NCBI GenBank assembly: GCA_020859985.1
Contig: JAJBVD010000078.1
Coordinates: forward strand, 1-64,000
From: Clostridiales bacterium
GTDB lineage: Bacteria; Bacillota; Clostridia; Lachnospirales; Lachnospiraceae
Direction: 5' to 3'
Length of the DNA: 64,000 bases
Position numbers and translations under genes: made by a program. The notes below the pieces were generated by a model. The model ran no database searches, had not been told where the DNA came from, and was given only the letters and a program-made list of their open reading frames with translations. Below, piece after piece: positions 7,920-16,593 of the stretch. Position 1 is the first letter of the stretch. Each line of letters opens with the position of its first letter.

Positions 7920-9536
7920 ATGAAAAAAGACGACATTATCATAGTAAGAATCGAAGATTTCAGCAGCGAAGGACTTGGGGTCGGGTACATCGAAAATGCT
8001 CCCGACCTTTCTTTGGCTGATTTGGCTTCAAAAACAATTACAAAGAGCGGCCCGGTTTTATTTGTTAAAGATACGGTCATCGGGGACGTGGCGGAAGTGA
8101 AGGTCATGAAAATGAAAAAGACTTACGGCTACGCCCGTTTGCTGCGCATCATTACGCCCAGCCCGAACCGCATCGAGGCCGCTTGTCCGGTTGCCCGCCC
8201 GTGCGGCGGCTGCCAGATTCAGGAAATGAAATACGAGGCCCAGCTTCGCTTCAAAGAGCAGAAAGTGCAGGCCAATCTGCAGCGTATCGGCGGCTTTGCC
8301 GATCCGCCAATGGAGCCCATCATCGGGATGCCATCTCCATTCCGATATCGCAATAAAGCACAGTACCCCATCAGCAGAGACAAAAACGGCAAGCTCATCG
8401 CGGGCTTTTACGCGGGCCGCACGCATACGGTCATCGACTGCCGCGACTGCCTTCTTGGCGCGAAGGTCAATAAGACTATCCTCGACATCGTGCTGAATCA
8501 TATGGAAACATACGGAATCGAGCCTTATGATGAGACGACCGGAAAGGGACTTGTGCGGCATGTGATGATAAGGGTGGGGAAGGAAGCGCTGGGAGTGACC
8601 GTGCATGGTGAGGCTGACAGCGATATCTCGACAGAGACAGCACAAAGGGAAGCAGATGCCGCTTATGGTCAAGATGAAACTTTTGGTCAAAATGGAGTTT
8701 TCAGCCAACCTGCAGCCTCCGATCAACATGCAGTCTCCGATCAACGTGTAGCCTTCGGCTCAAATGCAGCATGCGGTCAGATCATGGTCTGCATTGTCAT
8801 AAATGGAACCTCCCTGCCGAAAAGCGACTGTCTGGTTCAGGCGCTTCGTGCGATTCCCGGCATGACCAGCATCACACTGAACTTCAACCGTGAACGCACC
8901 AATGTCATCATGGGCAGGCAGCTGAAGTTATTCTGGGGAAAGGAATATATAGAAGACACGATTGGAAACATACGCTTCCGCATTTCCCCGCTCTCCTTTT
9001 ATCAAGTCAATCCCCGCCAGACCGAAAAGCTTTACGCCAAAGCGCTCGAATATGCGGAGCTGACCGGTCAGGAAACCGTGTGGGATCTCTATTGCGGGAT
9101 CGGCACCATCTCACTTTTCCTCGCGCAGAAAGCGCGCACCGTATACGGCGTCGAAATCGTACCGGACGCCATCCGCGACGCCCGCCAGAACGCAGAGCTG
9201 AACGGCATCACAAATGCGGAATTTTTCGTCGGCAAGGCCGAAGAAGTCCTGCCTGAAAAATACGAAAAAGAAGGAATCCACGCGGATGTCATCGTCGTCG
9301 ATCCGCCCCGTAAGGGCTGCGAAACGAGCGTACTCGATACCATGCTCAAAATCGCGCCAAAACGGATCGTCTATGTCAGCTGCGATTCCGCGACACTTGC
9401 GCGGGATCTGAAATATCTGTGCGCGGGTGGGTATAAGTTAAAAAAGGTTTGCCCGACGGAGATGTTCGCGAACAGCGTACATGTTGAAAATGTCGTTCTG
9501 GTCGTGCGGACGGAAGGACGCATTCGCAACGCTTAA
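7920..9536 (+). CDS. 23S rRNA (uracil-C5) methyltransferase, RlmD/RlmCD type
   Basis: The protein has an N-terminal TRAM-like segment and an iron-sulfur motif CPVARPCGGC (Cys89, Cys95, Cys98) with a fourth candidate in CRDC (Cys174 or Cys177). The C-terminal SAM-binding fold has VWDLYCGIGTISLFLA, and the catalytic Cys467 lies in DPPRKGC. RlmD-type enzymes methylate uracil C5 in 23S rRNA. At 538 residues it is longer than usual because of an extra segment (about 235-285) of short repeats such as FGQNG, SDQHAV and SDQRVA, encoded around 8620-8775. The insert lies between the RNA-binding and catalytic parts and should form a surface loop. The ribosome site is weak (ATAGGGC), but ATG 7920 fits the family start. 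Confidence 0.9.
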   Translation: MKKDDIIIVRIEDFSSEGLGVGYIENAPDLSLADLASKTITKSGPVLFVKDTVIGDVAEVKVMKMKKTYGYARLLRIITPSPNRIEAACPVARPCGGCQIQEMKYEAQLRFKEQKVQANLQRIGGFADPPMEPIIGMPSPFRYRNKAQYPISRDKNGKLIAGFYAGRTHTVIDCRDCLLGAKVNKTILDIVLNHMETYGIEPYDETTGKGLVRHVMIRVGKEALGVTVHGEADSDISTETAQREADAAYGQDETFGQNGVFSQPAASDQHAVSDQRVAFGSNAACGQIMVCIVINGTSLPKSDCLVQALRAIPGMTSITLNFNRERTNVIMGRQLKLFWGKEYIEDTIGNIRFRISPLSFYQVNPRQTEKLYAKALEYAELTGQETVWDLYCGIGTISLFLAQKARTVYGVEIVPDAIRDARQNAELNGITNAEFFVGKAEEVLPEKYEKEGIHADVIVVDPPRKGCETSVLDTMLKIAPKRIVYVSCDSATLARDLKYLCAGGYKLKKVCPTEMFANSVHVENVVLVVRTEGRIRNA

Positions 9537-9551
9537 AAGAAGCCGAGGCAC

Positions 9552-9728
9552 ATGTGGATCTTTAATCAATTTCCAGAGGAAATGATGTTTCAAGTGTCTG
9601 AAGACGAATATCAAACTTTGAGGTGCCAAATCGGTACCTCAAAAACAGACCCAGAAAACACCACGGTTTATGATGACCATTTTACGGTGGAATTTAAAGC
9701 GGGGCCGGAGACGGAAGTGGCGATGTAG
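9552..9728 (+). pseudogene. Degenerate mobile-element remnant (ORF6N-like piece joined to a recombinase-like tail)
   Basis: A 58-codon frame runs from ATG 9552 to TAG 9726. Its first half (FNQFPEEMMFQVSEDEYQTL) resembles the FPEDFMFQLT-type core of phage ORF6N antirepressor domains. Its end (VYDDHFTVEFKAG) resembles the last strand of large serine recombinases. Neither domain is complete and there is no ribosome site, so it looks like fused debris of phage or integrative-element genes. It sits in A+T-rich DNA directly before the AlbA-type regulator. The assignment rests on remembered family motifs and is tentative. Confidence 0.4.
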
Positions 9729-9754
9729 AAATACGAGAAAAACTTAAAAATTCC

Positions 9755-9822
9755 AATTTAATGCTCATTTTTATTGCTCACCTGTGTTATAATAGGTGAG
9801 CAATAAAAGTGAGCATTAAATT
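9755..9822 (+). promoter_or_regulatory. Palindromic promoter-operator of the AlbA-type regulator
   Basis: Two 29-base arms (9755-9783 and 9794-9822) match as an inverted repeat at 28 of 29 positions. The 10-base centre holds an extended -10 box TGTTATAAT (9785-9793). Each arm contains two copies of the motif TGAGCAWTAAA. Transcription would start inside the right arm, and a repressor bound to the arms would cover the whole promoter. Autoregulation by the downstream winged-helix protein is the simplest reading. Confidence 0.8.
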
Positions 9823-9841
9823 TGTGGAGACTGGAAACACT

Positions 9842-11251
9842 ATGGATATGGCGATCGATATTATAAAAGAACTCCGAGAATATGATTCCGAGAGAGAATG
9901 GTTTGAATTTAAAGTAAACTGGTTTGTGGCAGATGAACTTGGCGAGTATATATCGGCTTTGTCAAACAGCGCGGCCATTGTTGGAAGAAAATATGCTTAT
10001 TTTGTATGGGGCATAGATGATAAAACACATGAGGTCGTAGGGACAAGCTTTAACTGTAATCAGGATGTGAAGAAGGAGCCGCTAAAACATTACCTGGCAA
10101 GACAACTGAGCCCGGACGTTAATTTCGTTTTTGAAGATGTGTTTATCGAGGATAAAAAGCTGGTACTTTTAACAATACCGGCGGCAAAGACGGTACCTGT
10201 TTCTTATGCGCGGGAGCGTTATATCAGGATCGGCTCAAGCAAAGAAAATCTGAGGAAGTATCCTGAAAAAGAGTCGTTCTTGTTCGAGGTCTTAAGGCAC
10301 GGCTTTCCGACGATAGAGAACACACCATCAGAGTATCAGGATCTGACTTTTGAAAAACTGCTCATATATTATGGAGCAAAGGGATTGAAGCTGAATCCAG
10401 ACACCTTCAAGAAGAATCTGTCGTTTTACACGGAGGATGGAAAGTACAATATATTAGCGCAACTTTTGTCGGATAATTCACACATGCAGATAAGAGTGGC
10501 GATTTTTTCTGGAAAAACGAAAGCTGATAATATGTACTCTGTCAGAGAGTTTGGAAATCAGTGTTTGCTGTATTCACTGGACGAGGTGCTTCGTTATGGA
10601 GATGTTTTGAATATTATTCAGGCAGATGAGAGAGACCGTGTGGTGGAGAGGAAGGAAGTTCCTCTGTTTGAAAATGAGGCTTTTCACGAGGCTGTGATTA
10701 ACGCGTTTGTGCACAATAAATGGGTTAGCGGTAATGAACCAATGATAACAGTATATTCTGACAGAATTGAAATCCTTTCGCGAGGTTCTCTTGCTCCGGA
10801 ACAGACGATGGAAGGCTTTTTTGCAGGCGAATCGGTGCCTGTGAATAAGAAACTGTCGGAGATTCTTCTTCAGCTTCATATAAGTGAGAAGACCGGCAGA
10901 GGTGTACCAAGAATCACTCAGAGGTATGGGAGAGAGGCATATGAGTTCAGGGAAAACTCCATCGTTGTAACAATTCCGTTCAACTGGATCAACGTTATGG
11001 GTGATAAGGTGAGCAATAAAGTGAGCAATAAAAATACTGATGAAACATTCGTGGAATCAGGGCTAACAGAGACACAGGCGCGTATTTTGGCGGAGATTCG
11101 GAATAACCCCAATATTACGAGGGAGCGCCTTATGGAAAAAATCAAAGTCGGCAAAACAACGGTATACACGGCAATTTCAACATTGAAAAAACTGGGGTAT
11201 ATAGAGCGCGCTGGTTCTAAAAAAACCGGTTATTGGAAGATACTGAAATAG
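9842..11251 (+). CDS. AlbA_2/Schlafen-type ATP-binding transcriptional regulator
   Basis: The N-terminal AlbA_2 (Schlafen-like) domain (about 10-130) contains REWFEFKVNW and YAYFVWGIDD. A middle region follows, then a GHKL-like HATPase_c_4 segment (about 270-380: FHEAVINAFVHNKW, SEKTGRGVPRI), a short linker GDKVSNKVSNKN, and a C-terminal winged helix (about 410-470: NPNITRERLMEKIKVGKTTV). Such proteins are annotated as RecG-related or AlbA-domain regulators; several lie on mobile islands and their ligands are largely unknown. ATG 9842 is favoured because GGAG lies upstream; the in-frame GTG 9809 falls inside the operator palindrome. Base composition is more A+T rich than the neighbours and a mobile-element remnant lies just upstream, which suggests acquisition. 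Confidence 0.8.
   Translation: MDMAIDIIKELREYDSEREWFEFKVNWFVADELGEYISALSNSAAIVGRKYAYFVWGIDDKTHEVVGTSFNCNQDVKKEPLKHYLARQLSPDVNFVFEDVFIEDKKLVLLTIPAAKTVPVSYARERYIRIGSSKENLRKYPEKESFLFEVLRHGFPTIENTPSEYQDLTFEKLLIYYGAKGLKLNPDTFKKNLSFYTEDGKYNILAQLLSDNSHMQIRVAIFSGKTKADNMYSVREFGNQCLLYSLDEVLRYGDVLNIIQADERDRVVERKEVPLFENEAFHEAVINAFVHNKWVSGNEPMITVYSDRIEILSRGSLAPEQTMEGFFAGESVPVNKKLSEILLQLHISEKTGRGVPRITQRYGREAYEFRENSIVVTIPFNWINVMGDKVSNKVSNKNTDETFVESGLTETQARILAEIRNNPNITRERLMEKIKVGKTTVYTAISTLKKLGYIERAGSKKTGYWKILK
11007..11033 (+). repeat. Operator motif repeated inside the regulator's linker codons
   Basis: Two tandem GTGAGCAATAAA units (AAGGTGAGCAATAAA then GTGAGCAATAAAA) lie in the codons for KVSNKVSNK. They match the right arm of the promoter palindrome (9794-9820) almost base for base, with one deletion and one substitution. 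Confidence 0.7.
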
Positions 11252-11319
11252 GAATAGCTGACATCATCAAACAATTAAAAATGAATAACATAGATGAAAT
11301 TGCCAATACAGGAGGACTC

Positions 11320-12150
11320 ATGCAGATACGATTGGACAAATTTCTGGCGGATGTGGGAATTGGTACACGGAGCGAAGTGAAAACAATCATAAAAAGAAAG
11401 GCGGTTACCGTCAATGGCGAGATCGCTGTAAAACCGGAGACAAAGGTGAATCCGGATACGGACGAGGTCGCCGTAGATGGGCGTGCTGTGATCCTACGCG
11501 GAAAAGTGACGTATCTGCTGCATAAACCGGCGGGGTATGTCTGTGCTGTAAAGGACAACTTTTTTCCTACCGTGATGGAGCTTGTGCCGCAGGGAAAGGA
11601 TCTGTTCCCGGTTGGCCGTCTGGATAAGGACACGGAGGGGCTGCTTTTGATCACGAATGACGGCATGATGGCGCATCGTATGCTCTCACCGCGCAGCCAT
11701 GTGGATAAGACTTACCTCGCGGTGCTTGACCGCCCGGCTGAGGATGCATACGTGTCCCTTTTTGCGGAAGGCGTGGATATCGGTGATGATACGCCGACGC
11801 ATCCTGCCAGGCTTGTGATCTGTGATGCGGATGCGCCGGAGCTTGCATATTTACCGGAGGAATATCGCACGAAGCTTTGTCCGGAACCGGAAGAGGAATC
11901 TTGTACGGATCTTTGTTCGGAACAGGAAGAAGAATCTTGTACGGATCTTTGTCCGGAACCGGCGGAGGAATATCATACTGATTTTTGTTCTGGACAGGTG
12001 GTTCTTCTGACAATCCACGAAGGCCGCTATCATCAGGTTAAGCGAATGTTTCACGCGGTGGGCAGAGAGGTCGTTTATCTGAAACGGCTGTCTTTCGGAA
12101 CAGTTAAGCTGCCTCTTTCTTTAAAAAAAGGGGAATGGCAGAATATTTGA
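11320..12150 (+). CDS. RsuA/RluB/E/F-family pseudouridine synthase with tandem-repeat insert
   Basis: The 276-residue protein has an N-terminal S4 RNA-binding domain (about 1-60: MQIRLDKFLADVGIGTRSEV) and the synthase core with GRLDKDTEGLLLITNDG, in which Asp102 is the catalytic aspartate. The family converts uridine to pseudouridine in 16S or 23S rRNA. ATG 11320 is chosen because GGAGGA lies at 11311-11316; longer frames have no such site. A repeated acidic and Cys-rich insert (CPEPEEESCTDL units) interrupts the core before VVLLTIHEGRYHQVKRMFHAVG, so the catalytic fold is otherwise complete. Whether it modifies 16S or 23S rRNA cannot be decided here. Confidence 0.9.
   Translation: MQIRLDKFLADVGIGTRSEVKTIIKRKAVTVNGEIAVKPETKVNPDTDEVAVDGRAVILRGKVTYLLHKPAGYVCAVKDNFFPTVMELVPQGKDLFPVGRLDKDTEGLLLITNDGMMAHRMLSPRSHVDKTYLAVLDRPAEDAYVSLFAEGVDIGDDTPTHPARLVICDADAPELAYLPEEYRTKLCPEPEEESCTDLCSEQEEESCTDLCPEPAEEYHTDFCSGQVVLLTIHEGRYHQVKRMFHAVGREVVYLKRLSFGTVKLPLSLKKGEWQNI
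11875..11982 (+). repeat. Three in-frame 36-bp tandem repeats in the pseudouridine synthase gene
   Basis: The units 11875-11910, 11911-11946 and 11947-11982 each start CTTTGTYCGGAAC and encode twelve residues of the type LCPEPEEESCTD. Partial units flank the array. Copy number could vary without shifting the frame. Confidence 0.85.
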
Positions 12151-12201
12151 TTCTTTATTATGCGGAATTGCGCATCCTTTTCGCTCCCCTGTACATATGA
12201 A

Positions 12202-12230
12202 AACGACGGGGAAATCCCCGCCGTTTAGTA
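12202..12230. terminator. Bidirectional terminator between convergent genes
   Basis: AACGACGGGG and CCCCGCCGTT form a stem with one mismatch. On the minus strand the stem is followed by TTTTC, which favours termination of the GH127 gene; on the plus strand the tail is A+T rich but without a T run. Confidence 0.55.
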
Positions 12231-12249
12231 AAAATAGTGGTTTTGTAAA

Positions 12250-14397
12250 TCAGAGCTCCGCGCGCGTCCACACCTGCATTTCTGAGCCGTCTTCATCGGA
12301 ACGGTTTGCCCACATATAGTAAGGGATGAATTTCAGGTTGACGGCCTCTTTCTCCGGCTTTTTCCACGGACGGTAGAGGGCTGCTGCTGTGCCTGACGGA
12401 ATGGCGTCTTCCGATGGGCAGAATATCTTTTGCCGGAATCCCGGCCAGAGGATTGCCTTCGCTGGCTCCCCGCAGATGTCGATGTCGGAAATTTCGGGAA
12501 CGGCGTACGGGTCCAGCGTCAGAAGGTGCAGATTGCTGCCATTGTCAGCTTCTTCCAGACAGTACACGATTGGTCCTCTCATCACGGCAACTTTGCCGAT
12601 ATCCTCACGGATTTTTTCGTCCGGAGCGATCAGTTTTATATCCATCGGGAAGTGGAGCGTGATCTCATCTTTCTCATTCCAGATTTTTGTAATATACAGA
12701 TAGCCGTCGCGATATTCCGTCTGCGCGTCATCAATGCCGGTGATTTTGCAAATTTCACAGAGCAGCCGGATATATGACGGTGCAGAGGATAATTTGCCTC
12801 CATCAGCAGGAAAATCCATCTGGGAAGGAGTGATAGCGGCAGCTTCCTGTACAGCCCAGTCCGGGATGCGCAGCGCAAGCCGGAACGGCGTTTCTTTTGC
12901 CTGCACGCAGATGCGGATGGTGCCGTCCCATGGAAGGGCGGAATCGACGATTACAGTTGCGGTATGGCTCGTAATCGTTCCTCCGACATACAAATGCACG
13001 AACAGCGTATCTTCCGTCTCAGTGTAGGCGTAGGAAGCGATGGAGGAAAGCAGACGCGCGATGTTCGGCGGGCAGCAGGCGCAGCCGAACCATTTCTGGC
13101 GCACCGGTTTAACGTGGAATTTCCGTTCGTCCCGGCGGCAGGCTTCCGGATTCACTTCCAGAGGATTCACGTAGAAAAAGCTTTTGCCGTCCAGCGCCAT
13201 GCCGCTTAAGATTCCGTTGTAGAGGGCGCGCTCCATCACGTCCGCGTATTTGGACTGCGGACAGATCTCCAGCATCCGGCGTGCGAAAAATACCAGACCA
13301 ATGGAGGCGCAGGTCTCCGCATAGACGGTGTCGTTCGGCAGGTCGTAGGCAAAGGTAAATGCTTCGCCCAGATGGGTGCTGCCGATACCGCCGGTGATGT
13401 ACATTTTCCGGGTGACAATGTCGTCCCAGAGCCGCTCACAGGCGCGGTAGAGCTCCTCATCCTGTGTCAGACGGGCGACGTCTGCCATGCCGGAGTAGAG
13501 ATAGACCGCGCGCACGGCGTGTCCGACTGCCTCCGGCTGCTCGCGCACCGGAAGATGCGCCTGATTGTATTCGTAGCGCAGATCCTTCTCGTGTCCGGAT
13601 GTGACAGCCTCCGGGTGCTCCTTGTCAAAATAGTAGGGACGCGTGCCTCTCTCATCGATGAAGAAGCGGCTTAATTCCAGATATTTCTGCTCGCCGGTTA
13701 CCTCGTAGAGACGCACCAGCGCCATCTCTGCGATCTCATGTCCGGGGTAGCCTTTGCATTTTCCTTCTTCCGGGCCGAAGGTATCGGCGATAAAGTCCGC
13801 ATACCGCCTTGCGGCATTTAAGAGCTTGTCCTTTCCTGTCGCCTGATAATAGGCCACCGCACCCTCAGTCAGATGGCCGAAGCAGTACAGCTCATGATGG
13901 TCGCGCAGATTGGAAAATGTCTTGTCCCGACCGCCGATGATGTAGCAGGTATCCAGATAGCCATCCTCGGCCTGCGCCGCGCACACGATGTCAATCGCGC
14001 CGTCGGCAAGCTTTTCCAGAGTCGGGTCCGGGTGCTGCGTCAGCGAATAGCCGACCGCTTCGATCCATTTGGAAAAATCGCTGTCCTGAAACACAAAGCC
14101 GTAAAACTCTTCTCCCGGGTGTTCCGGAGCCTCCGGCAGAGATTCAAAGCCCCGGAGGGTGAATTTCGGTTCCTCAAAAGCGCCTTTTTGTTCCCTGCGC
14201 TCGCGGGTCATCTTGCCTGCAATTTTAAAATTCCGCATACAGTAGCTGGGAGCCGCGCCCTCCACCTGATCGTTCAGCGCCGCCCACTGGTAGGGGATGA
14301 CCTCTGTCCGCACCAGTTCCATCTCGTTTTTCCAGAAGGGGTCGGTGACCTGAATGTCCCGCAAAGAGAGCGGGGAATTGTGTTGTGACCAGTCCAT
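12250..14397 (-). CDS. Glycoside hydrolase family 127 (beta-L-arabinofuranosidase-like)
   Basis: The 715-residue protein starts MDWSQHNSPLSLRDIQVTD and contains the GH127 metal and catalytic motifs AETCASIG (Glu361, Cys363) and CACCPPN (Cys441, Cys442). In the characterised enzyme HypBA1 the equivalent residues bind zinc and provide the cysteine nucleophile that releases beta-L-arabinofuranose. No signal peptide is visible, so it should act inside the cell on imported oligosaccharides. GGAGA precedes the ATG on the minus strand. It is divergent from the sensor kinase and ABC importer, whose products are the likely source of its substrate. Other GH127 specificities cannot be excluded. Confidence 0.9.
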   Translation of the reverse strand: MDWSQHNSPLSLRDIQVTDPFWKNEMELVRTEVIPYQWAALNDQVEGAAPSYCMRNFKIAGKMTRERREQKGAFEEPKFTLRGFESLPEAPEHPGEEFYGFVFQDSDFSKWIEAVGYSLTQHPDPTLEKLADGAIDIVCAAQAEDGYLDTCYIIGGRDKTFSNLRDHHELYCFGHLTEGAVAYYQATGKDKLLNAARRYADFIADTFGPEEGKCKGYPGHEIAEMALVRLYEVTGEQKYLELSRFFIDERGTRPYYFDKEHPEAVTSGHEKDLRYEYNQAHLPVREQPEAVGHAVRAVYLYSGMADVARLTQDEELYRACERLWDDIVTRKMYITGGIGSTHLGEAFTFAYDLPNDTVYAETCASIGLVFFARRMLEICPQSKYADVMERALYNGILSGMALDGKSFFYVNPLEVNPEACRRDERKFHVKPVRQKWFGCACCPPNIARLLSSIASYAYTETEDTLFVHLYVGGTITSHTATVIVDSALPWDGTIRICVQAKETPFRLALRIPDWAVQEAAAITPSQMDFPADGGKLSSAPSYIRLLCEICKITGIDDAQTEYRDGYLYITKIWNEKDEITLHFPMDIKLIAPDEKIREDIGKVAVMRGPIVYCLEEADNGSNLHLLTLDPYAVPEISDIDICGEPAKAILWPGFRQKIFCPSEDAIPSGTAAALYRPWKKPEKEAVNLKFIPYYMWANRSDEDGSEMQVWTRAEL

Positions 14398-14492
14398 GGT
14401 ATGTCTCCTTTCGCGCTTTGCTTGTCGTAATAAGTTGCCATATTGTAACACAGGAAGAAAAGGAAATGAAGAGAAATTTCAACGAAGATTTC

Positions 14493-14521
14493 TTGAATAA
14501 TCGTTTGGAGTATACTATACT
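14493..14521 (+). promoter_or_regulatory. Promoter of the two-component system genes
   Basis: TTGAAT (14493-14498), a 17-base spacer and TATACT (14516-14521) lie about 110 bases before the kinase start. Confidence 0.6.
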
Positions 14522-14628
14522 GACAATAAAATACGGCAGCAGGAACCATAAAAAGCAGAAATATGTCCCAATAATGCCAACAGCGATTAAAAGACCGCGG
14601 ATGCAGGGGTCTGCCGGGGAGATGCGCA

Positions 14629-16475
14629 GTGCAAAAGAGAGTAAAAAGGATTTACAAAAACATAATTGCGTATGCCAGGGCACATATCAGTGTACCGATG
14701 ACATTTTCCGTGGTCGGGCTGTTGCTTGTGGCAGTATTGATCCTGCAGGCATATGTGAAAAACCAGTATTTCGCGTATCTGGTCAGACAGGTGAGCAATA
14801 CGGAGCAGATTATGATCGAAGCGTCCTCGGTGAATACCAACAGTATTCTGCAGGAGGTTGTCACTTCGGCGTGTTCCATCGCGATTGACAATGAGCTGCG
14901 GGACGTTGTGGAAAGTGCGATGAACAGCAGCGATTCTTCCAGCCGGGCCATGCTTGCGCTCAGTACCGAGCTGGGAGCTTACGCGCGCTATTCCTCCGAT
15001 ATTGCGGTTATTACGATCGTGACGGAGGAGGGGCTTCTTCTGGAATATGGGCGATACTGGAATAAAGGCGGTTACGCGGATCTGTGGCAGGGAGAGAATC
15101 TGGAGATTCTGAACGGACTTTACAGCGAGGTGATGGCTTTGATTACCACTGCGCAGGAACTGCGCTATGCGGTGGCTACGGAGCCTTCCGCGCATGAAAA
15201 TTTTCCGGATATGCAGTTTTTCCATATTGCGGTTCCGCTGGTCGGGGGGGGAAAACAAGCTGGGATAGTGTTAACGCCGTGGTTGTGATCAGTATCAATA
15301 TGGATCGCGTATTTGAGACAAGCGCCCTTTTAAACGAGAGTACGCAGGCTCCCACAAACGCGTATATCGTGGATGCGGATGGGGTGATCATTTGTCATGA
15401 GGACACGGAATACATCGGGATGACGCTGGAAGAATATCAGACTCTGATCCCGGATAATCAGGATATCAGCCGGGAACTGGATTATTTTGGATGGACAGAG
15501 TACATTTCGCTGGATGTGAGCGGGATGCGCAGGGAAGTGAACCGCATGTATAATGAGAGCATTGCCCTGTATCTGATCCTTCTGGTATGCTGCGGGCTCA
15601 TCTGGCAGCTGGCGAACCGAAGAATGCTGCGCCCGGTCTGGAGCATCCGCGATGCGATGCAGCAGATTCAGCTGGACCGGAATATGCCGAAGGTAACGGT
15701 TTCCGGTACACATGAAATCTGGCAGCTGGCAGAACATTACAATCAGATGGTGGACACGCTGGATGAGCAGAGAAATGAAATTCAGCGTACCTATGAGGAG
15801 AAGACACGGTCGATTGAACGGCGCAATCAGGCGGAAAAGGAAGCACTGGAATCGCAGATCAACGCGCATTTTCTCTGCAATACGCTGGCTGCGATCAGTT
15901 ACGACGCCATGGACAGCGGGGATGCGGAAGTGGCGGATCTGCTGAAAAAGCTGTCGGGGATCCTTTCCTACACGTTTTCGCGGGAAACAGTCAGTGTGAC
16001 GCTCGGCCAGGAAATCCGGTGGGTAGAGCAGTATCTGTGCCTGCAGAAATTCCGGCTGATGGACGTGTTTGATTACGAAATCCGTTTTCCGGCGGAGTAT
16101 GGAGAGTGGCCCTGCTGCAAGCTGTTTCTGCAGCCGATGGTAGAGAATTCCATCCTGCACGGGTTTGAGGGAATGGAGCAGGGAGGCCGCATTACGATAG
16201 AGGGAAGAATTGACGGCGACCGCTTCCTGCTGCGCGTGGAGGATAACGGCTGCGGTATGGAGCCGGAAGTCGCGTCGATCATAGAGGAAGTGCTTGTGGA
16301 GACGCGGCCGCTTGAGTTGGATGGGACGGGGATCGGCATTCAGAACGCGGTCACGAGACTGAAAATGTTTTACGGAGAGAATCTGACAATAAAGATGCAG
16401 ACTGCAAAGGGGAAAGGGACGGCATTTTTCTTCTGGCTGCCGATTCCGCGAGAGGCAGACTCATCTGGAACGTAA
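14629..16475 (+). pseudogene. YesM-type sensor histidine kinase, frameshifted at a G8 tract
   Basis: The gene starts at GTG 14629, seven bases after GGGGAGA. It encodes a membrane anchor (about 20-45), an extracellular sensor domain, a second membrane segment (IALYLILLVCCGLIWQL), a HAMP-like linker, a His_kinase domain with QINAHFLCNTL (His codon 15867-15869) and an ATPase domain (MVENSILHGF, VEDNGCGME). The first frame ends at 15288, soon after eight G residues at 15244-15251. One extra G would join it to the frame that continues to 16475, giving VGGGKTSWDSVNAVVVIS. It is therefore frameshifted, phase-variable or misread. The usual NPHFLYNTL motif has Ala for Pro and Cys for Tyr. The partner regulator follows at 16594. 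Confidence 0.85.
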
Positions 16476-16593
16476 TATATTTTCGATTTCTATACAGGAG
16501 GCTCCGGAAGCAGAGCAGACAAAATTTGCAGACAGAGCGAGAATTGCGAAGATACGGAACGGTTGCGAACAATGAGGAGAGAGGTGCAGCTGC

